A stretch of 64,000 nucleotides of DNA from Lentisphaeria bacterium (GCA_017508385.1 JAFVZB010000068.1:124001-188000), one strand, 5' to 3'. Shown: positions 1-8,947, numbered from the stretch's first letter. Program-made: numbers and translations. Notes: generated by a model from the sequence alone, not told the origin.

Positions 1-1
1 G

Positions 2-631
2 CCTGCAGAGAAATTTGCTCCGGAATATATGCACACTCCGATGGTCATGTACGCGCCGAGCAGAAGAGTCGTTCCTGACGACTGGAAAAACGCCACCGGC
101 AAAATTTATGATTCATACTTCAACCGCTCCTTTGCAGCGTTTTGCAGTCACAAACACACTCCGAACAAGCCAGAGGAGTCAGGTTACGCTTCAGGAGTTA
201 TCACAGACAACATCCTCTATTTTGCCCATCCTGTGTTTTCACTCTACCGCCGTTATGGAAACACCGCCGTCAAAGAGCATTTTGCCAAGGCATTTTTTGA
301 ACTGCTCGGCAGTGACCGCAAGTTCACCTGCGACCTGCCGGCTCAGGGACGTGCAACTTTGCAGTACCAGAAAGAGTTTGACCGTGAGATACTGCACCTG
401 CTCTTTGCAACTCCGTCGCTGAGAGGCGGAGGAAGCGGTGAGAGCATCGAGGTCGTCGAAGATCTCCTGCCCTGCCCTGAGGTGAATGTTGAACTCAAAT
501 GCAACCGACCGGTCAAAAGCGTGAGAATCGTTCCGGAAAACAAAGATGTGTGCTTCTCTTTTGACAACGGAGTGCTCTCTTTTACCGCTCCCGGGTTTAT
601 CTGTCATCAAATGTTGGAAATCCAATACTGA
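2..631 (+). CDS. Glycoside hydrolase C-terminal part (beta-galactosidase trimerisation-like), 5'-truncated by window
   Basis: The reading frame is open from base 2, so the N-terminal part, including any catalytic barrel, lies outside the window. The visible 209 or so residues have an ITDNILYFAHPVFSLYRRYG stretch, then an FAKAFFELL helix and a final beta-rich half ending in FTAPGFICHQMLEIQY. In my reading this matches the trimerisation/beta-sandwich tail of GHL6/GH42-like hydrolases acting on galactosides or fucosides. The next gene starts 15 bp downstream on the same strand, so the two are probably co-transcribed, which fits a sugar-degradation operon with an aldolase. The family assignment is from pattern only; the substrate cannot be told. 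Confidence 0.55.
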   Translation, partial: PAEKFAPEYMHTPMVMYAPSRRVVPDDWKNATGKIYDSYFNRSFAAFCSHKHTPNKPEESGYASGVITDNILYFAHPVFSLYRRYGNTAVKEHFAKAFFELLGSDRKFTCDLPAQGRATLQYQKEFDREILHLLFATPSLRGGGSGESIEVVEDLLPCPEVNVELKCNRPVKSVRIVPENKDVCFSFDNGVLSFTAPGFICHQMLEIQY

Positions 632-646
632 AAAGGAATATAAAAA

Positions 647-1939
647 ATGGAAAAAATCACTCAACTTCATCCAAGCGAGCAGATCGTTGAATTCATGAAC
701 CGCATCTATCAGAATGCGATGACCACCACAAGCGGCGGCAATCTTTCGATTCTTGATTCAGACGGAAACATGTGGATCAGTCCGGGAAGTGTTGACAAGG
801 GAACTTTGCGCATCGAAGATATCGTCTGCGTCAAAGCTGACGGCTCGATCGAAGGACGTCACAAACCCTCTTGTGAGTACCCCTTTCATCGTGCCATCTA
901 CCGTCGCCGTCCTGATGTGAGTGCCATTTTGCACGCACACTCCCCTGCCCTTGTCTCTTACAGTATCATCGGAGGTTTGCCCGATACCAATATCACTCCG
1001 CTTACAGCAAAGGTTTGTCAGGAGCCGGGATTCGCTCCTTACGCTGTTCCCGGCAGTGAGGCTCTCGGTGAAAAAATTTCCTGCTGTTTCAGCAAGATGT
1101 ATAACACCATCCTGCTCGAAAACCATGGAACCTGCAACGCAGGAATCTCTCTCATGCAGGCATACAAGCGTTTCGAGACTCTCGATTTCTGCGCCAGAAT
1201 GCTGCTCGGAGCAAAGCACCTCGGTAAGGTGAACTCACTTTCTGATGAGCAACTTGCCGAAGCCGCCGTTGACCGAAACGGCAAGTTTTCTGCTGCCGAG
1301 TTTGAGGTGAGTTCAAGTGTCGAGCGTGATATCCGCTCCAGGATGGTCAAACTCATCCGTCGTGCGTACAGCCAGAAACTCTTTACTTCAGTCTGCGGAA
1401 CCTACGCCGCGAGAGTCAACGCCGATACTTTCATCGTCACTCCTGACGATATCGACCGTGCCACCATCGAAGAGAGTGATCTCGTTCTGGTCAAAGGGTT
1501 CGAGTACGAAGCCGGAAAAGAGCTGCCGGCAAGTGCATGGCTCATCAAAAAGATTTTTGACACCAGAAGTGAATTCAACTCTCTCATCATCGCAGCTCCT
1601 CCGAGCGTGATGGCTTACAACATCACCGACACAAAGTTTGACCCGAGAGTTATTCCGGAGAGTTATCTGCTGCTCCGTGAGATGCCCTCTTTTGAGTTCG
1701 GAGCTTACTACAACTCAAACAGTGTGCTCGATACCCTCTCGATGCGCAACCCGATCATCATGGTCAAAAACGATTGCGTCATCTCTTCGGGCAGAACTCT
1801 GCTCGAGTCATTCGACCGTCTGGAAGTCGCTGAATACAGTGCCCGTGCCACCATCGCCGCAGTTCCCTTCGGAGGAATGAAACCGATGAATCAGGAGCAG
1901 GTTGCAGAAATCGTTGAGGCATTCAATCTCATTCCGTAA
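647..1939 (+). CDS. Tandem class II aldolase/adducin-domain protein
   Basis: A 430-residue protein made of two class II aldolase/adducin-type domains; single-domain members such as fuculose- or rhamnulose-phosphate aldolase are about 210-270 residues. Domain 1 (about 1-195) keeps the family signatures: TSGGNLSI and SPG phosphate-binding regions, the metal-binding HAHS motif and a second histidine in ENHGT. Domain 2 (about 220-430) follows the same order but AAPPS replaces HAHS and KND replaces the NHG histidine, so it should not bind the catalytic zinc. An AAGGA Shine-Dalgarno precedes the ATG. It follows a glycoside hydrolase gene by 15 bp. Likely role: sugar-phosphate cleavage with a structural or regulatory second half; exact substrate unknown. 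Confidence 0.75.
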   Translation: MEKITQLHPSEQIVEFMNRIYQNAMTTTSGGNLSILDSDGNMWISPGSVDKGTLRIEDIVCVKADGSIEGRHKPSCEYPFHRAIYRRRPDVSAILHAHSPALVSYSIIGGLPDTNITPLTAKVCQEPGFAPYAVPGSEALGEKISCCFSKMYNTILLENHGTCNAGISLMQAYKRFETLDFCARMLLGAKHLGKVNSLSDEQLAEAAVDRNGKFSAAEFEVSSSVERDIRSRMVKLIRRAYSQKLFTSVCGTYAARVNADTFIVTPDDIDRATIEESDLVLVKGFEYEAGKELPASAWLIKKIFDTRSEFNSLIIAAPPSVMAYNITDTKFDPRVIPESYLLLREMPSFEFGAYYNSNSVLDTLSMRNPIIMVKNDCVISSGRTLLESFDRLEVAEYSARATIAAVPFGGMKPMNQEQVAEIVEAFNLIP

Positions 1940-1962
1940 AAACGCATTGCGCTCTTTTTCAG

Positions 1963-2003
1963 GTGCGGATGGATCCAATCAGATTTTTATCCGCACTTTT
2001 TTT
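1963..2003 (+). terminator. Rho-independent terminator after aldolase gene
   Basis: GTGCGGAT (1963-1970) pairs perfectly with ATCCGCAC (1989-1996) across an 18-nt loop and is followed directly by a run of seven T. It lies 24 bp after the aldolase stop codon. Confidence 0.85.
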
Positions 2004-2080
2004 GTGCTCAGATTAAAAAAATGTTGAAAATTAATGTGTTTTCTGTTTGATTTTTAATGTATGCAGTTGTACATTAAACC

Positions 2081-2127
2081 TACAACATATTGTGTTTGTT
2101 ACATCACAATACAACAATATATTGTAT
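2081..2127 (+). promoter_or_regulatory. Tandem NrdR boxes upstream of nrdG
   Basis: Two AT-rich near-palindromes of the NrdR-box type (consensus close to ACAcwATATwGtGT) occur at 2081-2096 (core ACAACATATTGTGT) and 2112-2127 (core CAATATATTG). Their centres are 31 bp apart, about three helical turns, which is the spacing expected for cooperative NrdR binding. They sit about 80-120 bp before the first gene of a ribonucleotide reductase operon. Inference: NrdR represses this operon when dATP/ATP is high. Confidence 0.8.
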
Positions 2128-2204
2128 TTTGAGCTCAGAAACAGATTTTCTGAGTACAACGTCATCAAGTCAACTTCAACAAAGGCAAACAATTAAGGGG
2201 TTTT

Positions 2205-2900
2205 ATGCGCTTCGGACTGCAAAAACTGACTCTTCTGGACTTTCCGGAACATGTCGCATGCACCGTTTTTACGGCAGGATGCAACATGCGCTGCCCCTTT
2301 TGTCACAACGCTGACCTTGCCGTCGGTAATGACAGCGGTTTGCCGGAAACTCATGAGTCGCTTCTGGCGTTTCTCAAGTCAAGAAAAAATATCCTCGACG
2401 GAGTATGCGTTACCGGCGGCGAGCCGCTTCTGCATCAGGAAACGTTAGACCTGCTCTCTGAGATAAAGAGTCTCGGTTTGTCTGTGAAGCTCGACACCAA
2501 CGGCAGCTATCCCGGTAGACTCAAGAGTGCGGTCAACGAGGGATTGGTCGATATGGTCGCAATGGATATCAAAAACTCAAGAGCCAAATATCAGCTGACC
2601 TGCGGAAACATCGACCTGCTCGACAAGGTTTGTGAGAGCGTTGAATTTCTGCTCACGGGCAAAGTCGATTATGAGTTCCGCACCACTGTGACCGGAAGTT
2701 TGCATACTCCGGAAGATTTTATTGATATCGGCACCTGGATATCAGGAGCTGAGAGATATTTTCTGCAGAAGTTCAAGGACTCGGGCAATCTGCTTGCCGC
2801 CTCAGAAAATATGATACCGGGCGGGACGCTCCTGCAGGAGTGTCTCAACAACGTCAGGTTGTTTATTCCCGGTGCCGCCATCCGCGGAGATGAACAGTAA
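2205..2900 (+). CDS. nrdG: Anaerobic ribonucleoside-triphosphate reductase activating protein
   Basis: A 231-residue radical SAM enzyme that generates the glycyl radical in NrdD. The CxxxCxxC iron-sulfur motif is CNMRCPFC near residue 30, preceded by the LLDFPEHVACTVFTAGC segment typical of this activase group, and the SAM-binding GGEP motif follows (TGGEPLLH). AAGGGG lies 5 bp before the ATG. First gene of the operon, with nrdD starting 46 bp after its stop. Related pyruvate-formate-lyase activases look similar, but the following nrdD settles the assignment. Confidence 0.93.
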   Translation: MRFGLQKLTLLDFPEHVACTVFTAGCNMRCPFCHNADLAVGNDSGLPETHESLLAFLKSRKNILDGVCVTGGEPLLHQETLDLLSEIKSLGLSVKLDTNGSYPGRLKSAVNEGLVDMVAMDIKNSRAKYQLTCGNIDLLDKVCESVEFLLTGKVDYEFRTTVTGSLHTPEDFIDIGTWISGAERYFLQKFKDSGNLLAASENMIPGGTLLQECLNNVRLFIPGAAIRGDEQ

Positions 2901-2946
2901 CAATAATTTTTTAACATATCAACAAACAAAAAAGAAGGCACAAATC

Positions 2947-5400
2947 ATGTATCAGGTACAGAAAAGAAACGGAAAAAACATCGATTTCGATCTGCAGAAG
3001 ATCTCAGATGCCATCAAAATGGCGTTCGAGGCGCAGGAAAAGCAGTACAATCAATCCATCATCGACTTTCTCGCTCTGAAAGTCACCGCCGACTTTGAGC
3101 CGAAAATCCAGGAAGGACTCATTTCTGTTGAAGATATTCAGGATAGTGTCGAATCAGTGCTCGTTCAGGCAGGTTACGGCGATGTTGCCAAGGCATACAT
3201 CCTCTACCGCCGTCAGCGTGAGAAACTGCGCAACGCAACTTCCACCATTCTCGACTTCAAAAAGACCGTCAACGACTATGTCAAAATCAATGACTGGCGT
3301 GTGAAAGAGAACTCAACCGTCACCTACTCCGTCGGCGGACTCATTCTTTCCAACTCGGGAGCCATCACCGCAAACTACTGGCTCAGCGAGATCTACGACG
3401 ATGAGATCGCCAACGCCCACAGAAATGCCGACATCCATTTGCACGACCTGTCAATGCTCACCGGCTACTGTGCTGGATGGAGTCTCAAACAGCTCATCAA
3501 AGAGGGTCTGGGCGGCGTTTCAGGCAAAATCACCTCGGCTCCGGCTTCACACCTTGCCACTCTCTGCAACCAGATGGTGAACTTCCTCGGCATCATGCAG
3601 AACGAGTGGGCAGGAGCTCAGGCGTTCAGCAGCTTCGACACCTATCTTGCTCCGTTTGTCAAAATCGACAATCTGAGTTACGATCAGGTCAAAAAGTGCA
3701 TCGAGTCATTCATCTTCGGTGTCAACACTCCGTCACGCTGGGGAACTCAGGCTCCGTTCTCAAACATCACTCTTGACTGGACCGTTCCGCCGGATCTTGC
3801 CGAACTCAACTGCATCGTCGGCGGCAAAGAGGTCGATTTCAAATACAAAGACTGCAAAAAAGAGATGGATATGATCAACCGCGCCTTCATCGAGACCATG
3901 ATCGAGGGCGATGCTCAGGGACGCGGATTCCAGTATCCCATTCCGACCTACTCCATCACCCGTGACTTCGATTGGAGCGACACCGAAAACAACCGTCTGC
4001 TCTTTGAGATGACAGCTAAATACGGTACTCCCTACTTCTCAAACTATGTCAACAGCGACATGGAGCCCAGCGATATCCGTTCAATGTGCTGCCGTCTGCG
4101 TCTTGACCTGCGTGAACTGCGCAAGAAATCAGGCGGTTACTTCGGCAGCGGTGAGAGCACCGGTTCGATCGGTGTGGTCACCATCAATATGCCCCGCATC
4201 GCCTACCTCGCCACCGACGAGGCGGATTTCTACGAGCGTCTTGATCACATGATGGATGTCTCCGCCCGCAGTCTTAAAATCAAACGCGAAGTTGTTTCAA
4301 AACTGCTCGATGAGGGACTCTATCCCTACACCAGAAGATACCTCGGCAAGTTCGACAACCACTTCTCAACCATCGGTCTGCTCGGCATGAATGAGGCGGC
4401 TCTCAATGCCAAATGGATCAGAGCCGACCTCACCAACGCCAAGGCTCAGAAGTTCACCGAAGAAGTCCTCAACCACATGCGTGAGCGTCTCTCTGACTAT
4501 CAGGAGCAGTATGGCGACCTCTACAACCTCGAGGCAACTCCGGCTGAGTCAACCAGCTACCGCCTTGCCAAGCACGACAAGAAACGTTTCGCCGACATCA
4601 TCACCGCAGGAAGCGAGAACTGCACTCCGTACTACACCAACAGCTCTCACCTGCCCGTCGGTTACACCGAGGATATCTTCACTGCTCTGGATATTCAGGA
4701 TAATCTCCAGACTCTCTACACCTCGGGAACCGTTTTCCACGCCTTCCTCGGCGAGAAGCTGCCCGATTGGAAAGCTGCGGCAAACCTTGTCCGCAAGATA
4801 GCTGCCAACTACCGTCTGCCCTACTACACCCTCTCACCGACCTACTCGGTCTGCCCCGACCACGGATATATTTCCGGTGAGGCATTCAAGTGTCCGAAGT
4901 GCGGAGAGAAGGCTGAGGTTTACAGCCGTATCACCGGTTACTACCGTCCGGTCCAGAACTGGAACGATGGAAAATCTCAGGAGTACAAAGACAGAAGAGT
5001 TTACGATATCGCAGGCTCAATGAAACGCCGTTTCGAGGATGCTCCCGCCCCCGTGAACGCTCCCGCTCCTGCTGCCGAGCCTGAATTTATTCCGGCTGAC
5101 GGAAACTCCGACTCACTCTTTGCTGTTGCTGACAACGGAGCCACCGAGCAGAGCAAACTCATACTGTTCACCACCAGAACCTGCCCCAACTGCCGCATGG
5201 CAAAGACTTTCCTCGACCGTGCCGGACTCACCTACGATGTGGTCGTCGCTGATGAGGATGTCGAAGCTACCAGAATTTACGGTGTGAAGCAGGCTCCGAC
5301 TCTGGTCGTGGTCACCGGAAACAATGTTGAAAAGATCGTCAACGTTTCCAATATCCGCCGCTTCACCGATGAGCAGGCGACAACTCCGATCATGAACTGA
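2947..5400 (+). CDS. nrdD: Class III ribonucleotide reductase with fused glutaredoxin-like domain
   Basis: An 817-residue anaerobic reductase making dNTPs from NTPs. I start it at ATG 2947 (MYQVQKRNGK), preceded by AGAAGG, because the family begins with the ATP-cone; an upstream in-frame ATG at 2872 would overlap nrdG. In order: ATP-cone (about 1-95), ten-stranded barrel core, a Cys-x2-His-x9-Cys-x2-Cys zinc site (C636, H639, C649, C652), and the glycyl radical in RITGYY (Gly664). After a Pro/Ala-rich linker comes a glutaredoxin/NrdH-like domain of about 80 residues with a CPNC redox pair (C746, C749). A thioredoxin-reductase gene follows 17 bp later, so the enzyme probably draws electrons through its own tail from TrxB rather than from formate. 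Class III enzymes using thioredoxin are known; the covalent fusion is the notable point. Confidence 0.92.
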   Translation: MYQVQKRNGKNIDFDLQKISDAIKMAFEAQEKQYNQSIIDFLALKVTADFEPKIQEGLISVEDIQDSVESVLVQAGYGDVAKAYILYRRQREKLRNATSTILDFKKTVNDYVKINDWRVKENSTVTYSVGGLILSNSGAITANYWLSEIYDDEIANAHRNADIHLHDLSMLTGYCAGWSLKQLIKEGLGGVSGKITSAPASHLATLCNQMVNFLGIMQNEWAGAQAFSSFDTYLAPFVKIDNLSYDQVKKCIESFIFGVNTPSRWGTQAPFSNITLDWTVPPDLAELNCIVGGKEVDFKYKDCKKEMDMINRAFIETMIEGDAQGRGFQYPIPTYSITRDFDWSDTENNRLLFEMTAKYGTPYFSNYVNSDMEPSDIRSMCCRLRLDLRELRKKSGGYFGSGESTGSIGVVTINMPRIAYLATDEADFYERLDHMMDVSARSLKIKREVVSKLLDEGLYPYTRRYLGKFDNHFSTIGLLGMNEAALNAKWIRADLTNAKAQKFTEEVLNHMRERLSDYQEQYGDLYNLEATPAESTSYRLAKHDKKRFADIITAGSENCTPYYTNSSHLPVGYTEDIFTALDIQDNLQTLYTSGTVFHAFLGEKLPDWKAAANLVRKIAANYRLPYYTLSPTYSVCPDHGYISGEAFKCPKCGEKAEVYSRITGYYRPVQNWNDGKSQEYKDRRVYDIAGSMKRRFEDAPAPVNAPAPAAEPEFIPADGNSDSLFAVADNGATEQSKLILFTTRTCPNCRMAKTFLDRAGLTYDVVVADEDVEATRIYGVKQAPTLVVVTGNNVEKIVNVSNIRRFTDEQATTPIMN

Positions 5401-5417
5401 GCGAAAGAAGAGCAGCC

Positions 5418-6326
5418 ATGCACGACATCGTGATCATCGGAGCAGGTCCTGCCGGTCTTACTGCCGCAATCTATGCACGCAGAGCCGGAAAGAGCGTTCT
5501 TGTGCTCGAAAAGGAGACTTTCGGAGGGCAGATAACCTACTCTCCCAAAGTGGAAAACTATCCCGGTTTCTGTGAGCTTTCCGGCAGTGAGCTCGGCGAG
5601 AAACTGGTCGAGCAGGCACTCCATTTCGGAGCCGAAATCGAACTTGACACCGCCGTTTCCATCGCCGACCACGGCAGTTTCAAAGTGGTCAAAGGCGAAT
5701 ACGGAGAGTACTCAGCAAAGGCAGTGATCGTTGCCGCCGGCAGCCGCCATCGGCAGCTCGGACTCCCCCGGGAAAATGAGCTGGTCGGAAACGGAGTATC
5801 GTACTGTGCACTCTGCGACGGAGCTTTCATGAAAGGTAAAGAGGTCGCTGTTATCGGCGGAGGAAACACCGCTTTGCAGGATGCCGTGCTCCTGTCGGAT
5901 ATCTGCTCCAAAGTGACGATCATCCAGAACCTCGGCTTCTGCACCGGTGAACAAACCCTTGTCGATAAGCTCAAAGCAAAAAAGAACGTCTCTTTCATCT
6001 TCAACACCGTTGTCGATGAACTGGTCGGCGATGATGAACTCAAGGCTATCATGCTGGTCAATACCGAAACCGAAAAACGGGAGCGTTTTGAAGTCAACGG
6101 TATCTTTGTTGCCATCGGTCAGGTTCCGGAAAATGCTCCGTTCGAGAGCGTATGCGAACTCAGTGAAAGCGGCTACATCGTTGCCGGAGAGACTACGCTT
6201 ACCGGTACAAACGGTGTGTTTGCCGCCGGAGACTGCCGTACCAAAAATATCCGCCAGGTGGTCACTGCCACCGGAGACGGTGCTTCAGCCGCACTTGCGG
6301 CGTGCCGCTTTGTGGATAGTCTGTAA
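5418..6326 (+). CDS. trxB: Thioredoxin/glutaredoxin reductase (TrxB type)
   Basis: A 302-residue FAD/NADPH flavoprotein. N-terminal dinucleotide fold GAGPAGLTAAIYA, NADPH-binding GGGNTAL, and the redox-active CALC pair in SYCALCDG are in the normal order; length is typical of low-molecular-weight thioredoxin reductases. ATG 5418 follows an AGAAGAGC Shine-Dalgarno and lies 17 bp after nrdD. Inference from context: it reduces the CPNC domain fused to NrdD. Last gene before a strong terminator. Confidence 0.93.
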   Translation: MHDIVIIGAGPAGLTAAIYARRAGKSVLVLEKETFGGQITYSPKVENYPGFCELSGSELGEKLVEQALHFGAEIELDTAVSIADHGSFKVVKGEYGEYSAKAVIVAAGSRHRQLGLPRENELVGNGVSYCALCDGAFMKGKEVAVIGGGNTALQDAVLLSDICSKVTIIQNLGFCTGEQTLVDKLKAKKNVSFIFNTVVDELVGDDELKAIMLVNTETEKRERFEVNGIFVAIGQVPENAPFESVCELSESGYIVAGETTLTGTNGVFAAGDCRTKNIRQVVTATGDGASAALAACRFVDSL

Positions 6327-6343
6327 TAAAATTCAGCACAAAT

Positions 6344-6392
6344 AAAAAATCCGTGACGGAAAACTCCATACTTTCCATCACGGATTTTTTTT
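6344..6392. terminator. Bidirectional terminator
   Basis: An A-run, a stem around ATCCGTGA / TCACGGAT, and a T-run lie between the convergent trxB and LexA-like genes. Poly-A on the left and poly-T on the right make it usable from both strands. Confidence 0.88.
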
Positions 6393-6401
6393 GCAACCGC
6401 A

Positions 6402-6986
6402 TCAACCGATGTATAGATTTTTGCCCATAGAGTGATGTATTCTTACAACAGCTCCGACAACCCTGATGTCATCGGAAAGATAGTTTTTGTCGGCATATAT
6501 CAACTGCTCCGAGTGAATTTCAAAGTATGGATGGTTTTTTAGTTTTTCGAGTATTTTGAAAACTCCGCATTGAATGATTATGAAAAATTCAGCCCCGGAG
6601 TGTATATCTTTATTCTTGCAGTCAATTTCAAGATACTCACCGCGAACAAACTTACGGTGGATGTTGCGTGTGACAACAAACATAACATTGTCTTCTGAGC
6701 TTTTTATTACTCCTGCGGGATGATTCAAGGTCGGAACAACACGGCTCTGCATACATTGTGCCGTTCCGTTGAAAACAAAGAATGTTCCGTCTTCTTTTAC
6801 CGGAAACCATCCGAGACCGGGAATTTTTGCCGCCCTTCCCTTTCTCTCAAGCACAGCCAGACGATGCACGACCGCAGCAGCAGATACACCGAAGTGTTTT
6901 GCGATAACAGATACACCCGGGGCATTCCCATTGTATTGTGTGTAGGAAATGAGAAAATCCCATAATTCCTGTTGTTTTGATATCAA
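6402..6986 (-). CDS. LexA-like wHTH regulator with degenerate S24 domain
   Basis: A 194-residue protein. Residues about 1-60 resemble the LexA winged-helix DNA-binding domain (QQELWDFLISY, then VSVIAKHFGVSAAAVVHRLAVLERKG). The second half has the strand pattern of LexA/S24 peptidases (VRGEYLEID, then VVGAVVRI) but lacks the GDSM catalytic serine; the equivalent stretch reads MFVVTRNIHRKF. It is therefore unlikely to self-cleave like LexA. The start is TTG: no in-frame ATG precedes the HTH, and an AAGGA Shine-Dalgarno lies 9 nt upstream. It stands alone. It may sense something other than RecA filaments; target genes unknown. Confidence 0.6.
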   Translation of the reverse strand: MISKQQELWDFLISYTQYNGNAPGVSVIAKHFGVSAAAVVHRLAVLERKGRAAKIPGLGWFPVKEDGTFFVFNGTAQCMQSRVVPTLNHPAGVIKSSEDNVMFVVTRNIHRKFVRGEYLEIDCKNKDIHSGAEFFIIIQCGVFKILEKLKNHPYFEIHSEQLIYADKNYLSDDIRVVGAVVRIHHSMGKNLYIG

Positions 6987-7237
6987 AATCAGTTTCCTTG
7001 CAAAAAATCCATTTCCCCTGTTATAAGGTAATTCTCAAGCGTGTATTTTTCAAGTGCATGATGAGTTTTTTGCAGCGACAAGGCAAACTTTACTGTATTA
7101 CAGGAAAATCCGGTCGAAAATACCGTTTTTACACTGCGGAAAACTTGAAAAAAAACCTTGCAGGTATTATTTTATAGAAATGTTATTCAGGTATTGCTTT
7201 CAGCAATGATTTTTAAACACAAACAAGGAGATTTGCG

Positions 7238-7930
7238 ATGAACTTCACTAAAGAAGTCGAGCAGATGGTCTGCGTCGCCAAAGGACCGAAACACGGTCCC
7301 GCGCCGATCCCGCAGGAAGGTGCCTGGACAAAGGCCAAAGAGATTACCGACATTTCCGGTCTCACCCACGGTGTCGGCTGGTGCGCCCCTCAGCAGGGTG
7401 CCTGCAAACTGACTCTCAACGTCAAAAAAGGTATCATTCAGGAGGCTCTCGTCGAGACCATCGGATGCTCCGGAATGACTCACTCAGCCGCTATGGCTGC
7501 CGAGATCCTTCCCGGAAAAACCATCCTCGAGGCTCTCAACAGCGACCTCGTCTGCGATGCTATCAACACCGCTATGCGTGAACTTTTCCTCCAGATCGTT
7601 TACGGACGCACCCAGACCGCTTTCAGCGAGGATGGTCTGCCCATCGGAGCCGGTCTCGAGGATCTCGGAAAAGGTCTCCGCAGCATCACCGGTACCATGT
7701 ACGGTACTGCCGACAAAGGTGTCCGCTACCTCGAAATGGCTGAGGGTTATGTCACCGAGATCGCTCTCGACGAAGAGAACATGGTCATCGGTTACAAGTT
7801 CATCAAGCTCGGTCAGATGCTCGATGCCATCGCCAAGGGCGAAGATGCTAACGAAGCGGTCAAAAAGTTCACCGGCACCTACGGCCGTTTCGCCGATGCC
7901 GCCAAAACAATCAATCCGCGTCATCAGTAA
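7238..7930 (+). CDS. NifU-like iron-sulfur scaffold-type protein (GGGtGRT partner)
   Basis: A 230-residue protein with an N-terminal NifU/IscU-like segment; cysteines occur in VGWCAPQQGAC and TIGCSG, the latter a typical NifU_N context. It is followed 15 bp later by a GGGtGRT-family gene, an association I recognise from anaerobic bacteria where the pair is annotated as scaffold plus GGGtGRT protein. AAGGAG precedes the ATG. The role in Fe-S or metal handling is inferred from the family; the chemistry is not established. Confidence 0.75.
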   Translation: MNFTKEVEQMVCVAKGPKHGPAPIPQEGAWTKAKEITDISGLTHGVGWCAPQQGACKLTLNVKKGIIQEALVETIGCSGMTHSAAMAAEILPGKTILEALNSDLVCDAINTAMRELFLQIVYGRTQTAFSEDGLPIGAGLEDLGKGLRSITGTMYGTADKGVRYLEMAEGYVTEIALDEENMVIGYKFIKLGQMLDAIAKGEDANEAVKKFTGTYGRFADAAKTINPRHQ

Positions 7931-7945
7931 TAAGGAGAGTCTATC

Positions 7946-8947
7946 ATGGCACTTTTTGAAAGTTATGAACGCCGGATCAAACAGATCAACGAGTTCCTCA
8001 ACGCCAACGGAATCGCCTCAATCGAAGAGGCAGAGCAGATCACCAAAGGCAAAGGTCTTGACATTTACAAGCGTGTCAAAGACATTCAGCCCATCTGCTT
8101 CGAGAACGCATGCTGGGCTTATCTCGTGGGCGCAGCTGTCGCCATCAAAAGAGGTCAGACCAACGCTGCTGAAATCGCCAAAACCCTCGGTGAGGGTCTG
8201 CAGTCTTTCTGCATCCCCGGTTCTGTCGCCGATGACCGCAAAGTCGGTCTCGGACACGGCAACCTCGCTTCAATGCTTCTGAAAGATGAGACCAAGTGCT
8301 TCGCTTTCTGCGCCGGACACGAGTCTTTCGCAGCAGCCGAAGGTGCTATCGGTCTTGCCCGCAGCGCAAACAAAGCCCGCAAGGAGCCCCTGCGTGTTAT
8401 CCTCAACGGTCTCGGCAAGGATGCCGCCAACATCATCTCACGCATCAACGGTTTCACCGGTGTTGAGACTGAATTTGATTATGCCACCGGCAAAGTCAAA
8501 GTCGTTTCAGAAAAGGCTTACAGCAAAGGTGAGCGTGCCGCTGTCCGCTGCTACGGTGCTGACGATGTCCGTGAGGGTGTCGCCATCATGTGGCTCGAGG
8601 GTGTTGATATTGCCATCACCGGTAACTCCACCAACCCGACCCGTTTCCAGCACCCCGTCATGGCTACCTACAAGAAAGAGCGTATCGAAAAGGGTATGCC
8701 CTTCTTCTCAGTGGCTTCAGGCGGCGGTACCGGACGTACTCTGCATCCCGACAACATGGCTGCCGGTCCTGCCAGCTACGGCATGACTGATACCATGGGA
8801 CGTATGCACTCCGACGCTCAGTTCGCCGGTTCTTCATCCGTTCCCGCTCACGTTGAGATGATGGGTCTCATCGGTATGGGTAACAACCCCATGGTCGGTG
8901 CTTCTGTTGACGTCGCCGTCGCAGTTGCTCAGGCTATGACCAAGTAA
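7946..8947 (+). CDS. GGGtGRT family protein
   Basis: A 333-residue protein of the uncharacterised GGGtGRT family. The name motif is present as SGGGTGRTLHPDNMA, followed by the highly conserved GPASYGMTDTMGRMHSD and a glycine-rich NNPMVGASVDVA end. No membrane segment or signal peptide. AAGGAG precedes the ATG, 15 bp after the scaffold-like gene. Codon use is strongly biased toward frequent codons (GGT, GAC, AAG), which suggests high expression. Biochemical function unknown. Confidence 0.88.
   Translation: MALFESYERRIKQINEFLNANGIASIEEAEQITKGKGLDIYKRVKDIQPICFENACWAYLVGAAVAIKRGQTNAAEIAKTLGEGLQSFCIPGSVADDRKVGLGHGNLASMLLKDETKCFAFCAGHESFAAAEGAIGLARSANKARKEPLRVILNGLGKDAANIISRINGFTGVETEFDYATGKVKVVSEKAYSKGERAAVRCYGADDVREGVAIMWLEGVDIAITGNSTNPTRFQHPVMATYKKERIEKGMPFFSVASGGGTGRTLHPDNMAAGPASYGMTDTMGRMHSDAQFAGSSSVPAHVEMMGLIGMGNNPMVGASVDVAVAVAQAMTK

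Noticed and set aside
2872-2946. Upstream start of nrdD at 2872
   Set aside because: Would overlap nrdG and add 25 residues not seen in the family; ATG 2947 has a good ribosome site and starts the ATP-cone.
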